Shown: positions 9,146-18,337, counted from the first letter of the stretch. The stretch: DNA of 64,000 nucleotides from Imtechella halotolerans (GCF_028743515.2 NZ_CP117969.2:2141501-2205500), one strand, 5' to 3'. The notes: generated by a model not told the origin, from the letters alone. Made by a program: numbers and translations.

Positions 9146-11785
9146 ATGAAAAAGTTTAAAAAACCACTCGTAATTATTGCCTCCTTTCTACTTCTTAGTA
9201 TTGGTGCCCTGGCAGCTATCCCTTATTTTTTTAAGGACAAAATAATAGCTCTTATTAAAGAAAATATTAACGAGAGTTTATATGCAACAGTTGATTTTAC
9301 AGATGTTGATATTAGTTTACTTCGTAATTTCCCAAATGCTAGAGTTGGTATAGAAAAATTTAGCCTAATCAATCACGCTCCTTTTGAAGGGGATTCTCTT
9401 TTTACTGCGGATGAAATCACCTTAAAAATGTCAATAAAAGAATTGTTTAAAGGTAGTGATGAACCGATGAAACTGGATTATTTCTCTGTAACAAAGGCAC
9501 AGGTTTCAATCCTTGTTAATGAAGAAGGAGTTGCCAATTATGACATCGCCAAGCCCTCTGAAAACACCTCTCAAGTAGAAAGCGAACCCTTTACATTTTC
9601 TGTATCAGGCTATGAAATTAAAGACGGCATCATATCATACAAAGATGCATCAAGCGGAATGGAACTTTTAATCAGCGAATTCAATCATCAGGGTAGTGGT
9701 GATTTATCTACTGCAGTATCTGAACTTCAAACACACTCTGAGGCAAAAGTAAGTTTCACTTTTGACGGGACCAATTACCTACAAAAAATTCCTTTAAAGC
9801 TAGATGCCCTAATCGGAGTTGACCTAACTGAAAGCAAATATAGCTTTTTACAAAACGAAGCCCTTATCAATCAACTTCCTTTGAATTTCGACGGCTATAT
9901 CCAATTACTCGAACAAGGTCAAATGGTTGATATCACCTTTAAAACGCCTTCTTCTGATTTTAAAAATTTCCTTGCAGTGCTCCCAGAAACATATACACAA
10001 AACATTGCCAACGTACAAACCCAAGGAAACTTCGAAATTTCTGGCTTTTTCAAGGGAATGGTTGATGATAACCACATTCCGACTTTTGATATTCGTATTG
10101 AATCTAAAAATGCCATGTTTAAATATCCTGACTTACCAAAATCAGTACGAAATATCAATCTAAATACGGAAATTGCCAATAAAACTGGAATAACTAATGA
10201 TACCTATGTCACCATAGAAAGATTATCATTCCAAATTGACCAAGATGTCTTCAGTGCTAATGCTCACATCAAAAATATTATTGAAAACCCAATTGTAGAT
10301 GCTACCATAAATGGCAAACTCAATTTAGGTAACCTTTCCAAGGCCTATCCCATGCCGCAAAAAGTTCCTATGAAAGGTCTACTTACGGCTAATATTCATA
10401 CGTATTTTGATATGCAATCTATTGAACAAAAGCAATATGAACGAACACGTAATGAAGGGAAATTATCTCTAAATAATTTTGAGTATAATGGTGATGAAAT
10501 GGCAACTCCTCTGGCTATAAACTCAGCTGACTTATCCTTTAATCCAACTACAGTTTCGCTACAAAACTTTGTAGCAAAAACAGGTAAAACAGACCTGCAA
10601 GCCCAAGGAAGTATCCATAATTTACTTGGATTCTTTTTCCGAAAGGAAAAACTAGAAGGAAATTTTAATCTAAATTCCAATCATTTTGCATTAAGTGACT
10701 TCATGGTGGCTGAAGGTGAAACTTTAGAAAATGAAAATACAACTCCAGATTCTGGAGAAGAAACTATTAAAATTCCTTCATTTTTAGACATAACCATTAA
10801 CGCCAACGCGCAAACAGTCACCTATGATAACCTTACTCTAAAGGATGTAAAAGGCACCTTGCGAATAGATGATGAAAAAGCCACCTTGCAGGACTTCCAA
10901 TCGGGAATTTTTGGAGGGAAATTAGCTCTTAATGGAAGTGTATCAACAAAAGAATCAACGCCAGTTTTTGACATGAATTTAGGGATCAATTCTTTTGATA
11001 TTTCGCAATCCTTCAAAGGAATGGATTTATTACAAGCATTAGCACCAATTGCTTCTGCTTTACAAGGCAAACTAAATAGTACTTTATCTTTAAAGGGAAC
11101 ACTTAAAGAAGATTTCACACCAAACTTAGCCAATATTAGTGGAAATGCGCTGGCTGAACTATTAGCTAGTAACATTAAACCCGAACAATCCAAAGCATTA
11201 TCATTATTAGGAAATCAACTATCATTCATTGATTTCAGTAAAATAGATCTTAGCAAATTAAAAACGTCTATCAGTTTCAATGATGGAAAAGTAAATCTAA
11301 AACCTTTAACAATTCAATATCAAGATATTGCTATTGAACTTGGTGGTAGTCACGGTCTTGATAATAGCATGGATTACAATGCAACATTCCAAGTACCTGC
11401 GAAATATTTAGGAAAAGATGTAAACAACCTATTGAATAGCTTAAGTCCTGAAGAAGCGCAACAAATTACAATTCCTGTTTCTGCCCAAATAGGAGGAAGT
11501 TTTTCCAATCCTTCTGTATCAACAAATATGAAACAATCAGTTACCTCCTTGACCAATCAATTAGTTGCCTATCAAAAAGAGAAACTAACAAATCAAGGTA
11601 AGGAAAAATTAACCAATGCTCTCACTGGCCTTTTAGGCAACAAAAAAGATTCAACCCAAACCAACGTTTCAGATAGCACCAAAACAAAGACTACGGATGA
11701 AACAAAAGCGAAGGTTGAAGAAAAGGCCAAAGATGCTCTAAAAAATCTTTTTGGTAAAAAGAAAAAGGACACGATAAAACAATGA
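9146..11785 (+). CDS. AsmA-like family protein
   Basis: An 879-residue protein with an N-terminal signal anchor (about residues 7-29) and a long extracytoplasmic beta-rich region. The N-terminal AsmA domain begins 'NINESLYATVDFTDVDISLLRNFPNARVGIEKFSL'. The C-terminal AsmA_2-type region has repeated 'LKGTLKEDF' and 'LNGSVST' strands. The last 60 residues are Lys/Thr/Asp-rich and look disordered. AsmA/TamB/YhdP relatives form bridge-like grooves that carry phospholipids to the outer membrane; that role is inferred. It follows yhhQ after about 100 bp and is closed by a strong terminator. Confidence 0.85.
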   Translation: MKKFKKPLVIIASFLLLSIGALAAIPYFFKDKIIALIKENINESLYATVDFTDVDISLLRNFPNARVGIEKFSLINHAPFEGDSLFTADEITLKMSIKELFKGSDEPMKLDYFSVTKAQVSILVNEEGVANYDIAKPSENTSQVESEPFTFSVSGYEIKDGIISYKDASSGMELLISEFNHQGSGDLSTAVSELQTHSEAKVSFTFDGTNYLQKIPLKLDALIGVDLTESKYSFLQNEALINQLPLNFDGYIQLLEQGQMVDITFKTPSSDFKNFLAVLPETYTQNIANVQTQGNFEISGFFKGMVDDNHIPTFDIRIESKNAMFKYPDLPKSVRNINLNTEIANKTGITNDTYVTIERLSFQIDQDVFSANAHIKNIIENPIVDATINGKLNLGNLSKAYPMPQKVPMKGLLTANIHTYFDMQSIEQKQYERTRNEGKLSLNNFEYNGDEMATPLAINSADLSFNPTTVSLQNFVAKTGKTDLQAQGSIHNLLGFFFRKEKLEGNFNLNSNHFALSDFMVAEGETLENENTTPDSGEETIKIPSFLDITINANAQTVTYDNLTLKDVKGTLRIDDEKATLQDFQSGIFGGKLALNGSVSTKESTPVFDMNLGINSFDISQSFKGMDLLQALAPIASALQGKLNSTLSLKGTLKEDFTPNLANISGNALAELLASNIKPEQSKALSLLGNQLSFIDFSKIDLSKLKTSISFNDGKVNLKPLTIQYQDIAIELGGSHGLDNSMDYNATFQVPAKYLGKDVNNLLNSLSPEEAQQITIPVSAQIGGSFSNPSVSTNMKQSVTSLTNQLVAYQKEKLTNQGKEKLTNALTGLLGNKKDSTQTNVSDSTKTKTTDETKAKVEEKAKDALKNLFGKKKKDTIKQ

Positions 11786-11786
11786 T

Positions 11787-11819
11787 AATCAAAAGCCCGA
11801 AAAATTCGGGCTTTTGATT
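11787..11819. terminator. Bidirectional terminator between asmA-like gene and nosY
   Basis: A perfect 15-bp inverted repeat AATCAAAAGCCCGAA / TTCGGGCTTTTGATT with a 3-nt loop. The GC core is flanked by an A-run on one side and a T-run on the other, so it can work on both strands. It abuts the nosY stop codon and lies 1 bp beyond the asmA-like stop, ending both convergent units. Confidence 0.85.
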
Positions 11820-12602
11820 TTAAAAATCTTTGCGCTTAGCCTTACGGTATAACAACCATAAAGGAATTAACACCCACATAGCCAATGCTGTAAAAGACAA
11901 CATCAATCCAACGGCATTTCCGAAAAAGTTTTTAAATACTGCGCCTGTATACCCCATAAGTGCAGAAATATCTAATTTCAATAAAATGAGAATACGAGAT
12001 AAATCGATGGGGTTAAATACCGTCGCTACCAATGACAAATTATCCAGAGGATATTCACTAAAAATCATTAATAGCACCAAGAAAATACCATCATATATAA
12101 CAGCAAGAAACAACCATAATAGTATAGCATAACTAAATCCTTTTATCTTATTCTCATTGTAAAGGGCAATTGTATAGGCTAATGCCACAAAAATAAAATT
12201 CAAAAAGGTTCCGGTAATCATTAAAATTGTAAAATCCCAAATAGCAGAAGAATTGAAGATTCCATAGGCTATAAAAGGAATTCCTAATCCCAACAATAAG
12301 CTCAAACTCAGAGAAAGTGCTACCCCTAAATATTGACCAATAAATAAAGTAGATCGTTTAAGTGGTTGGGCCAACAATAACTCGATAAACTCCCTTGAAT
12401 TATAATAGTACATAATTCCAAAAACAGTAGCAATTAGCGGTGTGAGTATTATGATTACATTCATAAGAGTGATCACCGACTTAGACAAATCGTTATTTAA
12501 AAACAATAGGGTAAAACCCAACAATAAATAAAACAACAAGTACACATAGCTCCAGCTACTGCGCACAAGATCAAAAAAACTGTATTGTATAATCTTACGC
12601 AT
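11820..12602 (-). CDS. nosY: NosY, ABC transporter permease for N2O reductase maturation
   Basis: A 260-residue integral membrane protein with six predicted helices, of the ABC-2 permease type ('MYYYNSREFIELLLAQPLKRSTLFIGQYLGVALSL' loop, split here as residues about 65-100). In nos clusters NosY pairs with NosF and hands copper or sulfur from NosL to the periplasmic NosD for building the CuZ centre. It is the last gene of the nos operon, overlaps nosF by 8 bp, and ends at the bidirectional terminator. Call rests on family features plus the cluster order nosZ-nosL-nosD-nosF-nosY. Confidence 0.88.
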   Translation of the reverse strand: MRKIIQYSFFDLVRSSWSYVYLLFYLLLGFTLLFLNNDLSKSVITLMNVIIILTPLIATVFGIMYYYNSREFIELLLAQPLKRSTLFIGQYLGVALSLSLSLLLGLGIPFIAYGIFNSSAIWDFTILMITGTFLNFIFVALAYTIALYNENKIKGFSYAILLWLFLAVIYDGIFLVLLMIFSEYPLDNLSLVATVFNPIDLSRILILLKLDISALMGYTGAVFKNFFGNAVGLMLSFTALAMWVLIPLWLLYRKAKRKDF

Positions 12603-13302
12603 GACCTTTAAGTAATAGAGAAGCTATAGCTTCTTCAAAGTTAGACTTAGATGTTTGTACTAATAATTCAGTTACCGTGCCCTGAAAATAAATATCTCCC
12701 TCAAGTATAAATACAATTTCGTCTGCAATTTCTTCTACAAAACTTAAAATATGAGATGTGATAAGTATTGTTTTACCTTTTTCCTTTTCTGATAAAATAA
12801 GTCTTTTTAGAGTTAACAATGAAACAGGATCAAGACCTGAGGTTGGTTCATCAAGTACCAATAATGGGTTGTCAACCATAAATGCCAAAACGATATTTAC
12901 CTTTTGTTTAGTTCCTCCAGAAAGATTACCAAGTGATTTTTTTAAATGTGGTTCCAATCTAAAATCAGCTATAAGGCTATCAGTTTCACAGTGTTTGCCT
13001 TTCAGGTTTTTAATCATCTTAAGCAACTCTAAAACCGTTAAATTTTTTGGGAAATTTGCAATTTGCGGTAAATAGCTCACCTCTTCTCTGTATTGCCATT
13101 TGCCCTTAATATTTTTTTCCTGAAAGGAAATTTCACCCTCAGATGGAATTACCATACCCAAAAAGCTCTTGATCAGGGTGGTTTTACCAGAACCATTTGG
13201 ACCTAATACAGCAGTTATCTTTCCATCAGACACAGTGAGATTAAGGCCTTTTAAAACTTCAAGTTTTCCGTAATTTTTATGTAGATTAGTAAAGGTTATC
13301 AT
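12595..13302 (-). CDS. nosF: NosF, ABC transporter ATPase for N2O reductase maturation
   Basis: A 235-residue ABC ATPase. Walker A 'LGPNGSGKTTLIKSF' lies at about residues 33-47, signature 'NLSGGTKQKVNI' at about 128-139, and Walker B 'NPLLVLDEPTSGLDPVS' at about 145-161, followed by the switch histidine in 'TSHILSF'. It powers the NosDFY complex that matures NosZ. It overlaps nosD by 4 bp (ATGA) and nosY by 8 bp, so translation is coupled. Confidence 0.93.
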   Translation of the reverse strand: MITFTNLHKNYGKLEVLKGLNLTVSDGKITAVLGPNGSGKTTLIKSFLGMVIPSEGEISFQEKNIKGKWQYREEVSYLPQIANFPKNLTVLELLKMIKNLKGKHCETDSLIADFRLEPHLKKSLGNLSGGTKQKVNIVLAFMVDNPLLVLDEPTSGLDPVSLLTLKRLILSEKEKGKTILITSHILSFVEEIADEIVFILEGDIYFQGTVTELLVQTSKSNFEEAIASLLLKGHA

Positions 13303-14534
13303 AGCGAAACTTTTTTCATTAACGGTTCAGTATCCATAAGATGGGTAGGGGTAAATACAGGTGACACTTTTTCTGAGAAATTAATAATATCTACAAAAAG
13401 GCTTCTTAATAAGACTATACTTTCTGGTGTTTTATTTACTACATAAGAGAACAGCTTTACAGGGCGGTAAGGTACGTCTCCGATTCCGTTCCGATTCAAA
13501 TCATATCCTGTATATGCACTCCAATAATTTTGCGAAAATGAATTATCATTCAAATGTCCGCTATAAGCCACATCAAAAGTATTGTTCAGAAAATTATTTT
13601 TTCGAAAATCATTATTGAAACATGCCCCATTTATCTTTACAGCCCAACCATTTTCTTCAAAACTATTATAGGAATAATTAAGCCTATTTGATCCTTCTAC
13701 ATTAATCCCAATAGTATTTTGCAAAAACTTGTTATGAGCAATCTCGGCGTCATTAATTTCTTTCAACAATAAACCATAAGATGCAGCACCCCAATTTCTC
13801 TTGAATGTATTATACTTCATTTCAATTTTTTTAGAATACATTACAGCAACACCAGCACCATTAGCATCAAAAGTGTTATGCATATACAAATCGTTATTAG
13901 AAAACATAAAATGTAACCCGTAGCGAAGATTGTTAAAGCTTCGGTTATTAATTACCCTACTATCATCCACAAACTCAAAATAAATACCATCACGAACTTT
14001 AGAAACAGTATTGTTCTCTATTGTAATGTTTTTACAATACCATAAATGAATTCCATTTCCTGATTTATATTCCAACACAGCATTTCCTGTTATGAAATTA
14101 GTACTAATGGTTACATGATTCGATTTTTCAAGAAAAATTCCATAAAAAACATTTTCAAAATTATTGTTCATAATACGTGAATTATGACTTTTAACAAGAC
14201 GTATCGCTGCAAAATCCTTAGTAAAACTCTCTCCTACATTTTTAAATTGAAAACCTTGAATTACTACATTTGATGCTGTCACTGTGAGTATTTCTGCTCT
14301 CATTTCTCCATCAAGAACAGGATTATCCTCACCTAATAATACAATTTGTTTATCCAGTATAATATTTCCTTCTTTATACAGCCCTTTCTTAACCACAATT
14401 GTATCTCCATCCTTAGCCGCAGCAATAGCAGACTTCAATGTTTTGTATGAACAGGAATTACATACATTTATAGTATTCCCATAGCTAGCAACAGTGTATA
14501 ACCATACACTCCAAAGTACAATAATTAGCCTCAT
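13299..14534 (-). CDS. nosD: NosD, periplasmic copper-processing beta-helix protein
   Basis: A 411-residue protein with a cleavable signal peptide (about residues 1-20, 'LWSVWLYTVASYG'). A long run of right-handed parallel beta-helix repeats follows ('NNNFENVFYGIFLEKSNHV', 'NTFKRNWGAASYGLLLKE'). The length and fold fit NosD, the periplasmic part of NosDFY. It has a cysteine pair near the N-terminus in 'NVCNSCSYK'. It begins 19 bp behind nosL and overlaps nosF by 4 bp. Identity follows from both fold and neighbours. Confidence 0.93.
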   Translation of the reverse strand: MRLIIVLWSVWLYTVASYGNTINVCNSCSYKTLKSAIAAAKDGDTIVVKKGLYKEGNIILDKQIVLLGEDNPVLDGEMRAEILTVTASNVVIQGFQFKNVGESFTKDFAAIRLVKSHNSRIMNNNFENVFYGIFLEKSNHVTISTNFITGNAVLEYKSGNGIHLWYCKNITIENNTVSKVRDGIYFEFVDDSRVINNRSFNNLRYGLHFMFSNNDLYMHNTFDANGAGVAVMYSKKIEMKYNTFKRNWGAASYGLLLKEINDAEIAHNKFLQNTIGINVEGSNRLNYSYNSFEENGWAVKINGACFNNDFRKNNFLNNTFDVAYSGHLNDNSFSQNYWSAYTGYDLNRNGIGDVPYRPVKLFSYVVNKTPESIVLLRSLFVDIINFSEKVSPVFTPTHLMDTEPLMKKVSL

Positions 14535-14553
14535 AGTGTGTCATGTAATTATA

Positions 14554-14985
14554 TTACTTGGAAAAACGAGTTAAAAGTGCACTCCAGGAATAAATTTCAC
14601 CTCCCAATTCTTCTTTTGCTTTTAGAGCTGCACTTTCAGTTTCAAAGGCAGTAAGATTGGCCCCCATTGGACTGGGTAACCTTTCTGAAATGAGATAAGT
14701 AACTTTGGTAGCATTGACCAATATCTCGGGTTGTCCATACACATTGGTAAGATAAAGCGCATTTTTTTCCGGAGCTTGATGTTCTTCAGAATTTAACATA
14801 CACTCGATCGCATCGTATTTGAACACTTTTCCCTTCTTAGTAACAATTTCAGAAGCATGCTGTACATCAACAATATTCATCTTACAAAAGTGACACATAT
14901 CAGCTCCATAGGTAATGGATTGAGCCTTTGGTGTACATGCTGAAAGTAGCATATACATAAAAAGTAATTTGATAATTTTTTTCAT
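14554..14985 (-). CDS. nosL: NosL, copper(I)-binding lipoprotein
   Basis: A 143-residue lipoprotein. The signal peptide ends in lipobox 'LLSAC' (Cys17). The copper site is 'MCHFCKM' (C31, C34, M36 with neighbouring Met30), as in NosL copper chaperones that load the NosDFY complex. A second part contains 'GKVFKYDAIECML', typical of the family. The start is the ATG at 14985, placed 2 bp after a TTTGGAG ribosome-binding motif; an upstream TTG (14991) would overlap that motif. It is followed closely by nosD and preceded by a hairpin-containing gap. Confidence 0.93.
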   Translation of the reverse strand: MKKIIKLLFMYMLLSACTPKAQSITYGADMCHFCKMNIVDVQHASEIVTKKGKVFKYDAIECMLNSEEHQAPEKNALYLTNVYGQPEILVNATKVTYLISERLPSPMGANLTAFETESAALKAKEELGGEIYSWSALLTRFSK

Positions 14986-15002
14986 CTCCAAATTTTTTAT
15001 AA

Positions 15003-15031
15003 TAAAGCCAATACCCTAACAGTATTGGCTT
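15003..15031 (-). terminator. Stem-loop between the 4-TM gene and nosL
   Basis: A perfect 11-bp stem AAAGCCAATAC / GTATTGGCTTT with a 7-nt loop. On the minus strand it is followed by TATTATAAAAAATTT, so it could be a partial terminator or a 3'-end stabiliser in the nos transcript. It lies only about 18 bp upstream of the nosL start. Confidence 0.5.
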
Positions 15032-15045
15032 TTACAGTGAGTTCC

Positions 15046-15627
15046 TTATACTGTATTATTCTTTTTTCGCAATAACCAGAATGCCACAAAAGCCATGGCT
15101 ATAGCTATTACCATAAAATAGGTTCCCCAATCAGGATAAGATTTAGCTAAAAAGTTAAGCAGATATTTTTCTCCAAAAAGTGGTGGCTGATATGCCATTC
15201 CAGGTACTTTGATTGGAGCTGTTGGGCTTAAATTATGACCATAATCATATTCCCATAGGTAAAAATCGTAAATTCCAAGAATCCCTAACAAACCCATTAA
15301 AAGGGTCCATATGAGATATAGAATTCGCTTTCCAATGAACGCAAAAATTAATCCCAATACAGTCATGAAGCCTATAATGTACGGGAAATAAGTAAGTTCA
15401 GGAATTGAATCGGGTTCTATGTATTTCATGCCTACATAGTGATTCAGAATATTTATATTTTGCAAGGTCCCTGGACTATCTCCTGTAATCTGGTTAACCC
15501 AAATATATAGTGTAATACCATCTGGATATTGGGGTGCAATAAGAGTTATCTGCCAAATTGGAAAAACAAATAACATAAGGAGCAATAGTGCTGCGATAGC
15601 CATGAGCCATCTGGATACTATTTTCAT
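15046..15627 (-). CDS. Four-helix membrane protein of the nos operon
   Basis: A 193-residue membrane protein with a first helix at about residues 8-28, an extracytoplasmic segment of about 50 residues ('LIAPQYPDGITLYIWVNQITGD'), and three further helices at about 80-101, 106-125 and 165-187. The loop between the last two holds 'GMAYQPPLFGEKYLLNF'. It has no cysteines and no obvious redox motif. Position directly behind nosZ recalls the small membrane proteins (such as NosB) found in clade II nos clusters, but homology cannot be checked here. It is flanked by stem-loops on both sides. Role in electron transfer or NosZ maturation is inferred from location only. Confidence 0.75.
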   Translation of the reverse strand: MKIVSRWLMAIAALLLLMLFVFPIWQITLIAPQYPDGITLYIWVNQITGDSPGTLQNINILNHYVGMKYIEPDSIPELTYFPYIIGFMTVLGLIFAFIGKRILYLIWTLLMGLLGILGIYDFYLWEYDYGHNLSPTAPIKVPGMAYQPPLFGEKYLLNFLAKSYPDWGTYFMVIAIAMAFVAFWLLRKKNNTV

Positions 15628-15670
15628 TATTCAGAATTTAAGTTGTTAAGATGGGGTGCCATCATAAAGA

Positions 15671-15720
15671 CTGTTGGTCAAGGTTTGCCGAAATCAAGTC
15701 CAGCAAACCTTTTTCAACAG
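15671..15720. other. Long stem-loop downstream of nosZ
   Basis: Arms CTGTTG-gtc-AAGGTTTGC and GCAAACCTT-ttt-CAACAG form a 15-bp two-part stem broken by a 3x3 internal loop, with a 14-nt apical loop. It fills the 135-bp gap between nosZ and the 4-TM gene. On the transcribed (minus) strand it lacks a following U-run, so it fits an mRNA-stabilising or processing hairpin better than a terminator. Confidence 0.6.
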
Positions 15721-15762
15721 CGGAATTCTACAATTCCTTAAAAACACTCACTATGAACGTTA

Positions 15763-17727
15763 TTATTCGTCATCTCCCAACGACCATTTTAATGGTACGT
15801 TAGCATCTTTGGACGAAACTCTCACATATCCTTGCATCTCCTGATGTAAAGCAGAACAGAAATCAGTACAATAGAATGGGAATACACCTTCATACTTTGG
15901 TTCCCAATATAATGTTTCCGTTTGCCCAGGCATTATCAATAGCTCAGCGTTATTAGCTCCCATAACAGAGAATCCATGTGGCACATCCCAATCTTGCTCT
16001 AGATTAGTTATATGGAAATAAACCTTATCCCCTACCTTGATACCTTCAATATTATCCGGAGAAAAGTGACTACGGATAGCCGTCATATATACACGAACAA
16101 CATTGCCATCTCTTACTACACGAGTATCAGCATCCTTTTTAACTGCATGTGGATGTTTGTTTTCATCCAAAGGATAATATTTCTTAGATGCAGGCTTTAC
16201 CTTGCTAGCAGCAATACCCTGAGCATAGTGTGGTTCACCTATGGTAGGGAAATCTAGTAGAAGCTGCATTTTATCTCCAGAGATATCATACAATTGAGCA
16301 GAGTGATTTAATTCTGGCCCTGTTGGCAAATAACGATCTTTAGTAATTTTATTAAGTGCTACCAAATATTTACCATCAGGTTTTTTTGAATCCCCTCCTG
16401 GGATCATCAAATGGCCTACAGAATAGTAGGTTGGAGCCCTATCAAGAATTTCCCAAGTACCCACTTTCCATTTTACCACTTCTGATGAAATGAAAAATGT
16501 AGTATAGGCATTTCCTTTATCATCAAACTCTGTATGTAATGGACCAAGGCCTGGTTCTTTAACAATTCCAGCAACTATTTCATCCATCTTTAGGATTGGT
16601 ATTCCATAGGCTTCCCCATCAAATTTTTGCTTTTCTATGGCATCCAATACTTTGGTAAAAGAGTGCACGGTAAGGTCTGCAGAGAGTTTCCCGTTCCCCA
16701 CAATATACTCTCCTGTTGGGTCTACATCCACTCCATGAGGAGATTTTGGAGTAGGAAGAAAATACACTAGACCTGGGCAATCCTCCGGGATCAATACTTT
16801 TACCTTATCGTGTTTAGTACTTACAGTGGAATGTGTTTCATCACTGTATTGGTTATGAACATAATTGGCAGGCATTTCTCTAAATTTTCCTGCTTTTAGG
16901 TATTCCTCAGCTTTTTTCCAATTAATCGCTGCTATAAAATCCTTGTCATTTTGAGAGGCTCCTACTTCTTGAAGTGTGCTAGCTTCTTCTGTATTGTAGG
17001 TCGTAAAGAAGGTCCAACCATGAGATTTTCCTTTACCTGAGTGTGCTAAATCATAGTTGAATCCAGGCATCATTACTTGAAATTCAACATTCATATGTCC
17101 AGTTTCAGGATTAACTTTCACATAGGTAAGCGCCCCTTTAAAGTTCCCTTTATAATCCTTAATTGGCATATCCTTTTGAGGATAAGGGACTGAAAAACGA
17201 GTTCCAGCTACAACATACTCCGTATTTTCTGTCGTAAATGGTGAACTGTGATTACCTCCACTGTTAGGAATCTGAATAATTTCAGCAGTTTCAAAAGTGG
17301 ATAGATCAATACGAGCAATACGTGGAGTATTGTTTCCATTTATAAAAATCCAGCGACCATCTGTCTCTCCATTTGTTTGGGATAACTCAGGGTGGTGAGC
17401 ATCATCCCATGGCACAAATCCGAATGAAGTCTCCAACATTCCTTTGGTTTCTTCATTATATCCATAGCCCTTTTCGGCATCTTGTGAAAATACAGGTATT
17501 ACTTTAAGAAGACGTCCTGAAGGCAACCCATACACACTTAGTTGTCCGCTAAATCCTCCCGAGAAAAAGCCATAAAATTCATCATGTTCTCCTGGTTTCA
17601 CATAAACTTTGGAAGCAGCATCCGTCCCTAAGGCTCCGGCTTGACTTCCTTCATTTTTATTGGAGTTACACCCCCAAATGAAGGCGCCACTCACTGCTAG
17701 TAAAGCAATTTTGGTTAGTGTTTTCAT
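15763..17727 (-). CDS. nosZ: Nitrous-oxide reductase NosZ, lipoprotein form
   Basis: A 654-residue N2O reductase reducing N2O to N2 outside the cytoplasm. All seven CuZ histidines can be placed: 'DDAHHP' (H111, H112), 'GGNHSSP', 'SPHGVDVDP', 'PLHTEFDD', 'LNHSAQL' and 'EPHYAQG'. The CuA motif 'CTDFCSALHQEM' has C620, C624, H628 and M631. The N-terminus is a Sec-type signal with lipobox-like 'IWGC' (Cys20), not a twin-arginine signal, which places it with the clade II (atypical) enzymes of Bacteroidota. It lies 11 bp behind the cytochrome c gene. A tryptophan before the lipobox glycine is unusual but tolerable. Confidence 0.97.
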   Translation of the reverse strand: MKTLTKIALLAVSGAFIWGCNSNKNEGSQAGALGTDAASKVYVKPGEHDEFYGFFSGGFSGQLSVYGLPSGRLLKVIPVFSQDAEKGYGYNEETKGMLETSFGFVPWDDAHHPELSQTNGETDGRWIFINGNNTPRIARIDLSTFETAEIIQIPNSGGNHSSPFTTENTEYVVAGTRFSVPYPQKDMPIKDYKGNFKGALTYVKVNPETGHMNVEFQVMMPGFNYDLAHSGKGKSHGWTFFTTYNTEEASTLQEVGASQNDKDFIAAINWKKAEEYLKAGKFREMPANYVHNQYSDETHSTVSTKHDKVKVLIPEDCPGLVYFLPTPKSPHGVDVDPTGEYIVGNGKLSADLTVHSFTKVLDAIEKQKFDGEAYGIPILKMDEIVAGIVKEPGLGPLHTEFDDKGNAYTTFFISSEVVKWKVGTWEILDRAPTYYSVGHLMIPGGDSKKPDGKYLVALNKITKDRYLPTGPELNHSAQLYDISGDKMQLLLDFPTIGEPHYAQGIAASKVKPASKKYYPLDENKHPHAVKKDADTRVVRDGNVVRVYMTAIRSHFSPDNIEGIKVGDKVYFHITNLEQDWDVPHGFSVMGANNAELLIMPGQTETLYWEPKYEGVFPFYCTDFCSALHQEMQGYVRVSSKDANVPLKWSLGDDE

Positions 17728-17738
17728 AAAAAATACTA

Positions 17739-18239
17739 CTATTTAATGGTTCTGAAGTATTCTAAAATAGCCCTAGCCTGTTCTTCGCTGACATTTTGGT
17801 TGGCCATTGGCGCACCATTAGCCTCTTTTAGCAATTGGATAGCAATAGGGTCTTCCTTTATCATCTGCTCTGGATTCATTATCATATTCATAACCCACTC
17901 TGGAGAGCGACGTTCTAAAATATTAATAGGAGCCGGGCCTATAAACTTTTTAGTTGGTTTATGGCAGGCTGCACAAAGTGATTTAAATAATTCTTCTCCT
18001 TGAGATGCCATGCTCTGATCTATAGTTTCACTTATAGTAACCGATTTTACAGGACCAATCCCTTTATTGGTTAAATCTACTGTGGCTCCAGTAATAGTTG
18101 TTTTAGGCGGAGCTTCTTGCTCTTTAGGCTCCGTTTTACGTTCGTAAGAGAACCCTTCCTTCTTTTCCTCTTTACTTCCGCAACTAATTAAAAATGTAGT
18201 AAGTAGCGTAGCTAAGGTAATGTGTAAACGCATTTTCAT
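17739..18239 (-). CDS. Lipoprotein cytochrome c of the nos operon
   Basis: A 166-residue mono-heme cytochrome c. It starts with a lipoprotein signal ending 'LISC' (Cys20), followed by an acidic and proline-rich linker to about residue 65. The class I cytochrome domain has heme site CAACH at 89-93 and a probable axial methionine in 'GAPMANQN'. It is the first gene of the nos operon and lies 11 bp before nosZ, so it is a good candidate for the direct electron donor to the CuA centre; that role is inferred. A second ATG at codon 3 is possible. Confidence 0.88.
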   Translation of the reverse strand: MKMRLHITLATLLTTFLISCGSKEEKKEGFSYERKTEPKEQEAPPKTTITGATVDLTNKGIGPVKSVTISETIDQSMASQGEELFKSLCAACHKPTKKFIGPAPINILERRSPEWVMNMIMNPEQMIKEDPIAIQLLKEANGAPMANQNVSEEQARAILEYFRTIK

Positions 18240-18280
18240 GATGTGTGATTTAATTGATTCAGTTATAGAATTTAACTAGA

Positions 18281-18288
18281 CAAATATA
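18281..18288 (-). promoter_or_regulatory. Predicted -7 promoter element of the nos operon
   Basis: On the minus strand TATATTTG matches TAnnTTTG exactly, 41 bp before the first nos start codon. No TTG is present at the -33 distance, which suggests dependence on an activator or relief from a repressor. Confidence 0.5.
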
Positions 18289-18337
18289 CAATTATTTTTT
18301 AATTAAAGGATTATAAGGTCTTTTTTTATTTTATTAT

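Noticed and set aside
9919-11556. Several open frames opposite to or out of frame with the AsmA-like gene
   Set aside because: They lie wholly inside a well-supported gene and show no family features or start signals.
18289-18337. Search for a CRP/FNR-type palindrome at the nos promoter
   Set aside because: No TGA-N6-TCA or TTGAT-N4-ATCAA like site was found at the right distance, unlike at nrf.
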